Assembly: GCA_036524675.1 (NCBI GenBank)
Contig: DATDBU010000048.1
Location: forward strand, 1-64,000
From: DATDAW01 sp036524675
Lineage (GTDB): Bacteria > Verrucomicrobiota > Verrucomicrobiia > Chthoniobacterales > DASVRZ01
DNA: 64,000 nucleotides
Direction: 5' to 3'
A program made the translations under genes and the position numbers. This document shows, piece by piece, positions 9,252 to 17,493 of the stretch. The notes under the pieces were generated by a model. It was not told the origin of the DNA and did no database searches. It saw nothing but the letters and a program-made list of their open reading frames with translations. The stretch's first letter is position 1. Every line of letters starts with the position of its first letter.

Positions 9252-10343
9252 CTACACCCGCGGCTGGTGCAAAGCTGGTGGCGTCGGCCTTGTTAACCCG
9301 AGGAGTTTTCTTGCCAACACAGCCACTTCCTCCGCAGAGGAAACCAACCCTGCCCCCTGCCCGAAGTCATCATGAGAGGGCAAATCTTGAACCTTCGCAA
9401 ATAGACAGGGATTCGGCTTTGCAAATATGTCTTCGGGATACCCCATTCGAGGCACAAACACCGGCAAATTCCGTTCCGCCATCGCCAAAAAGCCGGTGCT
9501 CTTTTCCCAAACCGCATACGGATGCCCGCTTATTCCCGCATCCGCTCCCCATAACCAATGGTCGATCGACTCACTGGTCACTTGCCCCGGGTATTGGATG
9601 TCGATTTGCCACCATTGAGCCTGGATGAAGTCCCTGATGGTGCCGACGGCTGCATCTTGTTTGAGTCCGAGAATCACCCAGACCGCTCTGCGTTGACGAT
9701 TCTTCGCTTCTGCCACAAGATCCTTCACGGCCGTCTGCCAATCCCAGTAATCGAGGATTAGATTGCCCAGGCTGACAACGACAAACGCGCTGGAACGGTC
9801 CGCGACCTGCGAACTCACATATTCCCGCCCTGCCTCCTGCGAGCCCACCGGAATCGTGCCGGTGTTTGGAAGCAGCTCGCAGGCATACCCCTCCTCAGTG
9901 ATCATATGCTGGTAGCGTTTATTCGTCGTCGCAATGGTTGTAGGCTCGAGACTGCCGACCAGTCTCCGGAACCGCCATTTTTGAATCATCTGATGTTCAC
10001 GCTCGTGCAAAGTGATCGAATAGCCTGCAATTGACTCTCGCCAGGGCTCGTGGACCCACCAGACAGTGGGAATACGGGTACGCCCAAACTTCGCGACACA
10101 TTTTCGCTCCCATCGAAGGACCCTATGATCCAGCCAACAAAAGACGGCTCCATCTATATTCTCGAAGCCTATGTGCCCAAAGAAATCGTCGATTTCAGGG
10201 AATACCCGTATCCTGCTGGATTCGGGTGCGGAAGAATGATGGCACAAGACCCCGGCCCCCGGGTCTGCCTCCAAAATCCGGTCAAGAACGTCAGAAACCC
10301 CACATCCGCCCGGATTGTAATCAAAAAAAACGTAGAAGATCAT
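9252..10343 (-). CDS. Glycosyltransferase-like protein (probable GT-B fold)
   Basis: A 363-residue protein taken from the ATG at 10343 (MIFYVFFDYNPGGCGVSDVL). The frame is open another 54 codons but that stretch is unlike protein. A Rossmann-like start and the C-terminal donor-site pattern (GADAGISGHPYAVWEKSTGFLAMAERN, then PVFVPRMGYPEDIF) recall the sugar-nucleotide end of GT-B glycosyltransferases. EPTTIATTNKRYQHMITEEG and VVVSLGNLILDYWDWQTAV fit the inter-domain region. No neighbouring polysaccharide genes help define the acceptor. The family call is moderately certain, the reaction unknown. Confidence 0.6.
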   Translation of the reverse strand: MIFYVFFDYNPGGCGVSDVLDRILEADPGAGVLCHHSSAPESSRIRVFPEIDDFFGHIGFENIDGAVFCWLDHRVLRWERKCVAKFGRTRIPTVWWVHEPWRESIAGYSITLHEREHQMIQKWRFRRLVGSLEPTTIATTNKRYQHMITEEGYACELLPNTGTIPVGSQEAGREYVSSQVADRSSAFVVVSLGNLILDYWDWQTAVKDLVAEAKNRQRRAVWVILGLKQDAAVGTIRDFIQAQWWQIDIQYPGQVTSESIDHWLWGADAGISGHPYAVWEKSTGFLAMAERNLPVFVPRMGYPEDIFAKPNPCLFAKVQDLPSHDDFGQGAGLVSSAEEVAVLARKLLGLTRPTPPALHQPRV

Positions 10344-10635
10344 AGTGCAGCAAAAGCGGTTAAACGGGTCTTTCTTAATAACCGACGCTGGCAACGCGGA
10401 CCAGCTCCAAATTCGGCAATCGCCGTTCGCGCGCCAAGAAACTCTGGCGATTCTCTTGCGTTCGACGTGCGGCTTCACACCTGCGAATGCCGTTCGCCTG
10501 GCCAATCCGTTCCGCCTGTGGAAGCAACGGGCGATTCGGTCCCGGACAGCCTCTATTTCATTTCATCTCCGAGGTGATGCTACCCGGGAGCGAAGTTCTG
10601 GCGCTACAGAAAACGGATGCGGTCCGCCAACGATG
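10344..10635. other. 292-base stretch without a convincing gene
   Basis: It lies between the start of the glycosyltransferase-like gene and the stop of the TIR gene. Open frames exist on both strands, but their translations are Arg/Ser-rich and match no recognisable protein. No clear hairpin was seen. Confidence 0.5.
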
Positions 10636-11727
10636 TTAGTTCTTGTCCTCGCGTAGTGAGATTCCCTCCGTAGAGATCCATGCCGAAGACACCCGCACCG
10701 GCCACCATTCGTATTCGTTCGTTACAACGCTGTCGCCGGTGACTTCAACGCGTGTTTCAGCTAGGAGGCAGGCAATGATGTTGTCGCCCTGCACGGTAGG
10801 CGACTTGCGCAAGTTCAAGCCATCCACGCCTGCGTAGGTCACAACAGCGGGATGCCCCGAAAGCAGAGTGGTGGTCGTCAAGGGACGCAGCATCTGAAAT
10901 TCGGGCTCATTGAAATTCCGAGCCGCAAGCCATCCTGGATCAATCGATATACGTTTCCAACCGCCTTTCGAACTTTCAAGATAAACCCTGGATCCCCGAC
11001 GCAAGGCGCCCATCTTTTCGGAACCACGATCCGCTGCTTTGAAGAGCGGAATCGGCGCGTCATCCTGCGTTTGCAAAACTACCTCCCGCACGTTCGGCAA
11101 AGAGCGTGTGCCAGTGAAGAAGAAATAAACTGCCACCATTCCGATGAAAGCCGCCAGACTAGCGCCCGTCAGAAACAGCCAGGGGCGTCTTCGGGCAGGC
11201 GGAATTGGCGGGTTCGACTGACGCGGAATGTTTTGGACGGGGACCTGCGTCGCAGCAGGGATCTGCGCCAGCAAACGCTTGAGGTGATCTACGAGCAAAT
11301 GAAGTTGGGAGCGCAAATCGCGCCCGGAATGTAGTTCGGCGGCGTTGCGAAAAGCCAATTTTCGGATTGAGGAAGGCAGCAGCTTGTCCGAAGGCATGGC
11401 AGCGCCGTCGGTGAGAATCGGAATTACCGGTATGCCACGTTCGAGCGCAGCTTCCAGTTCAATTCGCACGAAATCATCCGATGCATCGATGCGCCGCGTT
11501 CCGTCGGATGATTTGCTCGCCAGCCAGTCAGCTCCGATCAACGCCAACAGGATCTGACACTCGGCAACGGCGGCGCCGATATGGTCGCGGAAATCTACGC
11601 CGAGCGGGATGTTATCTACATCCATAAATACCGAGTTCTCGCCGAACTGCGCTTTCAACGCATCGGCCAGAATGGTCGCCACATATCCGGTCTCGCTGCG
11701 CCGGTAAGAAATGAAAATCTGCGCCAT
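10636..11727 (-). CDS. TIR-domain protein with transmembrane helix and SH3-like repeats
   Basis: A 363-residue protein from the ATG at 11727 (MAQIFISYRRSETG). Residues 1-145 are a TIR domain: FISYRRS, a VFMDVDNIPLGVDF box, the LLALIGADWL strand, and DDFVRIELEAAL, which carries the conserved Glu used by NADase TIRs. A Pro-rich linker leads to one transmembrane helix (about 182-204). The C-terminal 160 residues hold two SH3-like beta modules (about 215-270 and 295-355; RGSRVYLESSKGGWKRI, GLNLRKSPTVQGDNIIACLL). The layout implies a cytoplasmic TIR coupled to a periplasmic sensor. TIR proteins of bacteria act in defence or signalling, but no partner gene is adjacent. Confidence 0.85.
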   Translation of the reverse strand: MAQIFISYRRSETGYVATILADALKAQFGENSVFMDVDNIPLGVDFRDHIGAAVAECQILLALIGADWLASKSSDGTRRIDASDDFVRIELEAALERGIPVIPILTDGAAMPSDKLLPSSIRKLAFRNAAELHSGRDLRSQLHLLVDHLKRLLAQIPAATQVPVQNIPRQSNPPIPPARRRPWLFLTGASLAAFIGMVAVYFFFTGTRSLPNVREVVLQTQDDAPIPLFKAADRGSEKMGALRRGSRVYLESSKGGWKRISIDPGWLAARNFNEPEFQMLRPLTTTTLLSGHPAVVTYAGVDGLNLRKSPTVQGDNIIACLLAETRVEVTGDSVVTNEYEWWPVRVSSAWISTEGISLREDKN

Positions 11728-11908
11728 AAGAGCGGCCTCCCACCCAAATTGTATCCGCAGAGTTTTCGGTTCAAAGCTGAAATGCGTTACACGCGCTTCT
11801 TGGCAGCTCAATCGCTCCCGTAGTTCAACTCCAACAAGGGGACCGCATTAGGCGGTGCTTCCGCGCGTGTGAGCATGCCGTTCACGAGTTCGCCGCCATC
11901 AACATCCG

Positions 11909-12691
11909 CTACCACACGGCTTCGACGATGGCTCCCTCCTTCACGAAATAACGTTGGGCGAAACTGCCGCCATTGATCGCAAGTTCCAGCAATCCACTCG
12001 AACTGGCGACGGCGAGTACCTCATTCGGATTCGCCGCGGCGTAATAGGCGCGAAGACACACATCGATTCCTGCGCAGCGCAGCCGCACCGCGCCTTTGGC
12101 GGCGGCTTCCAACGGAAGAGCCTCGGCTGGCACATTCGTGATAGCGTTGCCAAAGCGGTCCACATACACGACTTCACCAGTGATTCGCTGTCCGTCATGC
12201 ACGATCGCCGGCCACGAAATCCGCAGGAAATCGCTGATCGATTCGCCGACAGCCGAGAACGCTGCACCACCCGCCAGCCGTGCTGCAACCGGAGCGAACA
12301 CATCCCGGCCGTGAAATGTGCGGCTCACCGGTTGAAGAAACCAGTCGTCATTGGAAATTTCGCGCACATCCTCAAGCTGCGCATCGCGGACCGCCCACGA
12401 GAGCACACCATTATCGGGGCCGAGAAAGAATGCGTCGTTCGTGCGCAGCGCAATTGCGCGGCGGTGACTGCCAACCCCGGGGTCCACGACAGCTACGTGA
12501 ATGGTTCCCTCCGGAAAATAGGGCACCGCCGCAGCCAACGCGAAAGCCCCGCCCCGCACGTCGCCAGGCGCCACTTCGTGGGTAATGTCGATCACGTTGG
12601 CCTCCGGCACCAGCCGTGCAATGACACCCTTCATCGTCCCAACAAACCAATCGCGACTTCCAAAATCCGTCGTGAGCGTGATCACCCGCAT
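11909..12691 (-). CDS. SAM hydroxide adenosyltransferase (DUF62 family)
   Basis: A 260-residue enzyme of the family that hydrolyses S-adenosylmethionine to adenosine and methionine and is related to fluorinases and chlorinases. Signature segments are TLTTDFGSRDWFVGTMKG at the start, DITHEVAPGDV, the nucleophile-site loop VVDPGVGSHRRAI, FLGPDNGVLSWA, and VYVDRFGNAITN beginning the C-terminal barrel. The ATG at 12691 is preferred to a GTG two codons upstream. It is a stand-alone gene divergent from the ExoD-like gene. The physiological role of these enzymes is uncertain. Confidence 0.9.
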   Translation of the reverse strand: MRVITLTTDFGSRDWFVGTMKGVIARLVPEANVIDITHEVAPGDVRGGAFALAAAVPYFPEGTIHVAVVDPGVGSHRRAIALRTNDAFFLGPDNGVLSWAVRDAQLEDVREISNDDWFLQPVSRTFHGRDVFAPVAARLAGGAAFSAVGESISDFLRISWPAIVHDGQRITGEVVYVDRFGNAITNVPAEALPLEAAAKGAVRLRCAGIDVCLRAYYAAANPNEVLAVASSSGLLELAINGGSFAQRYFVKEGAIVEAVW

Positions 12692-13068
12692 ACACACATT
12701 CGAGACACGACATTGTCACTATGGCAAGCTCACACGGCGTAAAAGCCTCCATAAATCGTCCTAACAACACAAATTCAATTTCCCTCCGCCTGTTCCTAAG
12801 CACTAAAGTTGGGAAACGTCCGCTTTATCGTCAGTTGGGAATGGACATTCGTGATTTCGCGCCCGCTTCGCTTCGGAGTGCGGCTGCGAATGGAGCGTCC
12901 GGCAAAGCGCAAAATCCCACACGCTAACGTGTCGACTCCTCCTTTGTAAACTGCGACAGCCTGTGTGCCGCCTTGAGCTTGACTTTTGAAGTATCCCGGG
13001 CAGCTTTTCCTAACTATCGAGGGCGACTTCCTTAAGCGCACCGCCTGAATCGGACGCTCATCCAAGCG
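12692..13068. other. 377-base divergent intergenic region
   Basis: It separates the minus-strand SAM hydrolase from the plus-strand ExoD-like gene and should hold both promoters. No reading frame here looks like protein. A TTGACT at about 12979 upstream of ExoD is a possible -35 element, without a good -10 partner that I could fix. Confidence 0.45.
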
Positions 13069-13737
13069 GTGAATACGGAACATCCAGTGCAATCATTGAA
13101 AAGCGGGAATAGTCATTCAGCGGCGGAGCTTCCACCGCCGCTGTCTTCGGATTTGGCGGCACTCCGCCTAAGCTCCGCAGGGCACGCGATGACGGTGGAT
13201 GAATTGCAGACTTCACTGAAAGGGCGTGGCGTCGCGATGCTTCTTCTTCTGCTTGCGCTGCCGTTTTGCTTCATTCCGGTTCCTGGCTTATCAACCCCAT
13301 TTGGCGTTGCAGTCTTACTGATAGGTGTCCGGATTGCCTTTCGACAGAAGCCGTGGCTGCCTAAGTTTATCCGACAAAGGAGCATCTCCGCGCCCCGCCT
13401 TGTTAAGGTGCTCGCCGGCGGCATTCGGTTCGCCAAACTAATGGAAAAGGTTGTTAAGCCTCGGATGCATTTCCTGCATAGCTGGCCGGGAGCCATGAAT
13501 CTAATTGGTCTAGGCATTGCCGCTGGGGGCCTGCTGCTTTTGCTACCGCTGCCGATTCCTTTCAGTAACCTCGTGCCTGCTTGGGCCGTTGTGCTCTTAA
13601 CCGCAGGAATGATGGAGAGGGACGGTCTAATGGTGCTGCTCGGTCACGCGATGACACTCGTCTCATGGGCCGCCATCTTCTTTGCCTGGCTTTTTGGCGC
13701 GGAAGGCATCCAAAAGCTCTTCAAGATGTTGTTTTGA
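13069..13737 (+). CDS. ExoD-like membrane protein
   Basis: A 222-residue protein starting at a GTG. After about 60 hydrophilic residues come two paired hydrophobic hairpins (GVAMLLLLLALPFCFIPVPG; PFGVAVLLIGVRIAF; about 140-215 LIGLGIAAGGLLLLLPLPIP, AWAVVLLTAGMMERDGLM). The FIPVPG...PLPIPFSNLVPA internal duplication is typical of the exopolysaccharide synthesis ExoD family. The molecular role of ExoD is unclear and no exopolysaccharide cluster is adjacent. It is convergent with the SLC13 permease gene, 42 bases away. Confidence 0.82.
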   Translation: MNTEHPVQSLKSGNSHSAAELPPPLSSDLAALRLSSAGHAMTVDELQTSLKGRGVAMLLLLLALPFCFIPVPGLSTPFGVAVLLIGVRIAFRQKPWLPKFIRQRSISAPRLVKVLAGGIRFAKLMEKVVKPRMHFLHSWPGAMNLIGLGIAAGGLLLLLPLPIPFSNLVPAWAVVLLTAGMMERDGLMVLLGHAMTLVSWAAIFFAWLFGAEGIQKLFKMLF

Positions 13738-13779
13738 TCGCGACCGTCGGGTAACTGCCAAGTTTCCCAAGTGTTGCCG

Positions 13780-15549
13780 TTACCGGGCGTAGAGCGGCCA
13801 GAAGACTGGAATTAACATCAACACGATCGGAATAAGGATCAGGGTCAGCCCTCCGCCGACTTTCACAAAATCCAGGAAACGGTATTTGCCGGGGCCATAA
13901 ACAAGGATGCACGCGGGCTCCAGCGGAGCGATAAACGAGATCGAAGCCGCCAGCATAATCGCAATCGCGAACGTTCGCTCCTGGACGCCGAGCGCCCGAG
14001 CCGCGCTCATCGCCACGGGGAGGACAACCAGGGCGGCGGCGGCGTTGGACATCGGTTGCGTGAGCACAATAGTCAGGACGAAAAAGCCGGCCATCACGGA
14101 CATCACGCCGAGCGGCGAGAGCACAGCGACAACCCAATGGGCTAGAAGCGCCGCAGCGCCGGTTTTTTCCATCGCGGTTCCGAATCCGGTCATGCCGCCG
14201 ATGAGCAGCAGCAAGCGCAAGTCAATGACCGCGCGTGCTTTCTCGATACTGATGCCGCGCAGCAGCACCGTCACGAGGGCAGCACCGAGAAACGCAATCG
14301 GGAGTGGCACCCAATCGGAAGCACCGGCACCGATGGCGGCGGCAAATGCACCGGCGACGTAAAGCCTCTTCCTCGTCTCGCCACCTGGCCGGCGGTGTTC
14401 GTCGAGAACTGCGAGGCCACCGACACCCCGGAGCATCTCAACACGGTCCGCCGGGCCTTCCACCAACAGCAGATCGCCTAGCAACAGCGGCACGTCGCCG
14501 ACTCTCTCGCGCAGTGACTGGCCGCGACGATGAATGGCAAGAACGAGCAAACCGAACCGCTTACTGAAGTCAGCCTGCTTCAATGTTCGCCCGATCAGGT
14601 TCGAGTACGGTGCAATGAGCACCTCGGCGATTTTCAGCGGGGTCTTGCCTAGTTGAAGCTTATCAAGGTCGAGTTTACCTCGGATTTCTATCCCCTCGAC
14701 TTTCTTCATCTTCATCAGGGTGTCCACCTGGCCCTCGACCAGCAGGGTGTCTCCCTGCTGAATCAGCACCTGTGAACCCGGAGCGAGTTTATCGTTGCCG
14801 CGAATCAGGCCCAGTATCCGAAAATCCGGGCGAGCAAGCTCCCACTCGACAGTAGTCCGCCCGATCAGCGGTGAAGCTGGCAGCACCACGATTTCGCTCA
14901 GGTAATCCCGCAAGGCGTAAGCCGCAACGGGGCTTTCCTCTTTGTGATCGGGTAGAAAGCGCTGACCGATCAGAACCATGTAGGCGATCCCTACGGTCAC
15001 AATCACGAGGCCGATCGGCGCGATTTCAAACAGTGCCAACGGTTGAAGCTGCGACTTCGCAATATAGCCGCTGACGGCGACATTGGTCGAAGTTCCGATC
15101 AGCGTGCAAGTGCCGCCAAGGATGGACGCAAAAGCCAGTGGCATCAGCAACCGCGAAGGACTGGTCTTCGCGTTTCTCGCCATACCGATCACCGGTGGCA
15201 CAAGCATCGCCGCCACCGTCGTGTTGTTCATAAATGCCGAGATGCTGGCTGCGCTCCCCATTAGGAGGAGGAGGAGGCGTTTTGGACCAGCTCGGCCAAG
15301 CATCACCAGCCGCTCGCCAACGGCATCCAGCAAGCCCGTCTCCTGCAACGCGCCACTGATCACGAAGATCGAACCCAGGATGATGATGATGTCACTGCTG
15401 AAACCGCCGAATGCTTCCGCGGTCGTAAGCACACCGCTGCCCACCAGCACCACGATACACAGCAGCGTTATGACGTCGGCGGGAAGTTTCTCCGTGGCAA
15501 ACAGCACGATGGCCAGCACCAGCAAGCCGAGGACCAAAGCGATTTGCAT
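13780..15549 (-). CDS. SLC13/DASS-family permease with RCK (TrkA-C) domains
   Basis: A 589-residue inner-membrane transporter. An N-terminal set of about six helices is followed by a cytoplasmic insert of two TrkA-C-type regulatory modules (about residues 205-370; GSQVLIQQGDTLLVEGQVD and GDVPLLLGDLLLVEGPAD), then a second set of helices. The repeated SGALQETG/MEKTG and SNAAAALVVLPVAMSAA motifs fit the ion-transporter superfamily members that carry dicarboxylates or sulfate with sodium. The substrate cannot be fixed. The end (LILIPIVLMLIPVFWPL) is complete. Confidence 0.9.
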   Translation of the reverse strand: MQIALVLGLLVLAIVLFATEKLPADVITLLCIVVLVGSGVLTTAEAFGGFSSDIIIILGSIFVISGALQETGLLDAVGERLVMLGRAGPKRLLLLLMGSAASISAFMNNTTVAAMLVPPVIGMARNAKTSPSRLLMPLAFASILGGTCTLIGTSTNVAVSGYIAKSQLQPLALFEIAPIGLVIVTVGIAYMVLIGQRFLPDHKEESPVAAYALRDYLSEIVVLPASPLIGRTTVEWELARPDFRILGLIRGNDKLAPGSQVLIQQGDTLLVEGQVDTLMKMKKVEGIEIRGKLDLDKLQLGKTPLKIAEVLIAPYSNLIGRTLKQADFSKRFGLLVLAIHRRGQSLRERVGDVPLLLGDLLLVEGPADRVEMLRGVGGLAVLDEHRRPGGETRKRLYVAGAFAAAIGAGASDWVPLPIAFLGAALVTVLLRGISIEKARAVIDLRLLLLIGGMTGFGTAMEKTGAAALLAHWVVAVLSPLGVMSVMAGFFVLTIVLTQPMSNAAAALVVLPVAMSAARALGVQERTFAIAIMLAASISFIAPLEPACILVYGPGKYRFLDFVKVGGGLTLILIPIVLMLIPVFWPLYAR

Positions 15550-15877
15550 GCGCTCACATTATCGAGGCACGGGGCAGCTTGCCACGAACCTTCGCCGAAG
15601 CTTGCACGAAGTTTATGTTATCGGTCATCGCATTCGCAGTTGGAGCGAGCATCGAAGCGTCCTCGGTGATGGGACTGTGCCGGATATCGAGAGAGCGCAA
15701 TGCGCTGCGGTAGGCGTCGTCTGAAGGAAAGAAAAAATCGAATCTCGGCAAATCCACTTCAGCCCCGGGCTCGATGCCAACGCGTCCCTAATTCGGCACC
15801 TTTGGCCCGACATCGCCGCCTGTTTGTCGGCGGCGATGTCATGCGATCGAAGATCGAGTTTTTCGGGCTGGTCGGTG
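15550..15877. other. 328-base stretch with a perfect 12-bp hairpin
   Basis: No convincing gene is present; a 67-codon minus-strand frame at 15554-15757 starts MDLPRFDFFFPSDDAY but has no recognisable domain or ribosome site. At 15809-15840 GACATCGCCGCC and GGCGGCGATGTC form a perfect 12-bp stem with an 8-base loop, about 40 bases beyond the vapC stop. It lacks a T-run on either strand, so it may slow rather than end transcription. Confidence 0.5.
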
Positions 15878-16321
15878 TCATGGCAGAGCGGGAATGACGT
15901 CCACTCCTCGCAGGCCAAAAAGCGACGCGGCGGCGAGGAAGTGCCGGTCGTTGGAATAGACGTCGGTGAAACCATTTGCGGCCGCGCAGGCGAGGTGAAG
16001 GGCGTCGGCGGCTCTGAGAAAGGTGGATCGGGGGGAGGCGCGCAGAACTACCTCGATGCGTTCAAAAGCGGCGTCGTTCAAGGAAAGGAGCCGAATCCGC
16101 CCGGCGCGGCACTCATCGAGAAACTGCTCGTGCAATTCGATGAGAAGATCGTCCGATGCGAGCCGTTCGCGGCGGTGACGAAGGATAATCGTGGAAAATT
16201 CCGCCCGGGCATGGCTTGCCGAGGCAACCCAATCGTGCCCGACGGGGAGTTGCTGGACGACTTCGTGACCGCGTTCCTGCGAATAAAGGCGGAAGAGGTA
16301 GCTGGAATCGAAGTAGAGCAT
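15878..16321 (-). CDS. VapC-type PIN-domain ribonuclease toxin
   Basis: A 147-residue PIN protein. The acidic metal-binding set is visible: Asp in LYFDSSYLF, Glu in HARAEFST, Asp in RAADALHLA and Asp in DVYSNDRHF. PIN toxins cut tRNA or other RNA. The ATG at 16321 overlaps the antitoxin stop as TGATG; a GTG three bases upstream is an alternative. It forms a standard antitoxin-toxin pair with the preceding gene. Confidence 0.9.
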   Translation of the reverse strand: MLYFDSSYLFRLYSQERGHEVVQQLPVGHDWVASASHARAEFSTIILRHRRERLASDDLLIELHEQFLDECRAGRIRLLSLNDAAFERIEVVLRASPRSTFLRAADALHLACAAANGFTDVYSNDRHFLAAASLFGLRGVDVIPALP

Positions 16322-16602
16322 CACCGCGAGATCGCCTCTTCACGCGAAGAGCGATCTTCGGAGATGATGACGGTGGAATCGGTGCCGCTGGAAAACGCAC
16401 CCGCCTTCAATGCGGCGGCATAGCCGGGCCGCAGTTTGCGATTGGCCCAGTAGGATTTTTCCGGAACGGCGGGGGTGGGCGCGGCCTTAAGTTCATGCTC
16501 CAGTCCGCGCAGGAGGATTACCTTGAGCGAGGTACCCTGCTCGACCGCACGGATTTTGGCCTGCCGGTAAAGCGGGTCGGGAATATCAATCGTGGTCTTC
16601 AT
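16321..16602 (-). CDS. VapB-type antitoxin
   Basis: A 93-residue protein that begins MKTTIDIPDPLYRQAKIRA, a ribbon-helix-helix DNA-binding start, followed by EQGTSLKVILLRGLEHEL. The remaining part is a flexible toxin-binding tail ending EDRSSREEAISR. The coding region overlaps the vapC start. It is expected to bind and inhibit the PIN toxin and repress the operon. Confidence 0.85.
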   Translation of the reverse strand: MKTTIDIPDPLYRQAKIRAVEQGTSLKVILLRGLEHELKAAPTPAVPEKSYWANRKLRPGYAAALKAGAFSSGTDSTVIISEDRSSREEAISR

Positions 16603-17070
16603 GCCGCCATATTCCCGTCAATACGGAAAGCCGTCAAACCTTTCCATTTCATCGCCATGTTTCGGAAACGGAATCTTTCGTGAAATATTGGGGGTGCGCC
16701 CGACTCGCTTTGCTCGCTGACTTTCATGCCCTGCCCGTCGAAAACCGCCACCACTGGCTCACAGAACCCGACTTTGTGGGTATAAAAAGATCGGGAGCAA
16801 AAAGCGGATTGCACTGGGGGAGCCTGCCTTCTCTCGGAGCACCCGACACCGCTTCGTCCGATCTCCGCTTGCGTCTCCGTATAGCGGACCTTCGCGGGCT
16901 TGATCTGTCCCCATCGTTTACTCGTTCTCTGATCGTAACCGCGCGGTTTCGGCAAACGCGGCGGCCAGCCGACTTCGCTCCATCCTCACTAAAATGGGCA
17001 TGCAGAAACTCGCGGGTTGTCATACGGACAAATCCTCCTTATTCGGATTTCTGTGCGACACGGTGATCTG
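16603..17070. other. 468-base stretch with no recognised gene
   Basis: It lies between the vapBC start and the plus-strand three-gene operon. A minus-strand frame (16599-16955) and shorter ones are open, but their translations have no recognisable domain and look like spurious readthrough. Promoters for both flanking operons must lie here. Confidence 0.45.
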
Positions 17071-17493
17071 ATGAAGGACCCTTTTTACGCCGGGATCCTC
17101 TTTGCGATTGAGAGCAAAATCCATGAGGGCGACCGGCTGGCTGCTTCGCGGGGTATTAACCTGACCGATTCGAATATCCGCTCCCTGGTGGTCAGGGCCT
17201 CCCATGCCGCCAAAGGCAAGCGGCCTCAACCCGTCCCGGAATCCGCCGGGGCCAAGGACAAATTTCTCGCGGAACTTCTCGGGGAATTGATTGCCGTAAG
17301 GGATTCGACCTCGGTGGAAGAGCGATCGTCCAACGGAACGGTGGAGGAGCACCCGATTCCCGCTGCGGACTGGATTCAGTCCCTGGAAGCCATCAAGGAA
17401 TCGTGCGGCATCCGCACGGGAAACGAGCCGGGCTCCCGCGGCTATCTCGACTTTCTCGCCGGGTTCATCGCGCAAGCCGGGGGCCGGAAATGA
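17071..17493 (+). CDS. Hypothetical protein, first gene of a three-gene operon
   Basis: A 140-residue soluble protein from the ATG at 17071 (MKDPFYAGILFAIESKIHEG). It is largely helical with no signal peptide or membrane span. Recognisable stretches are LTDSNIRSLVVRASHAAKGKR and a C-terminal YLDFLAGFIAQAGGRK. I know of no family. Its stop overlaps the next start as ATGA, which argues for translational coupling with the large second protein. Confidence 0.7.
   Translation: MKDPFYAGILFAIESKIHEGDRLAASRGINLTDSNIRSLVVRASHAAKGKRPQPVPESAGAKDKFLAELLGELIAVRDSTSVEERSSNGTVEEHPIPAADWIQSLEAIKESCGIRTGNEPGSRGYLDFLAGFIAQAGGRK

Noticed and set aside
15809..15840. Perfect 12-bp hairpin as a CRISPR-like or attachment element
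   Set aside because: Only one copy, no spacer array; it is better explained as a 3' stem after vapC.
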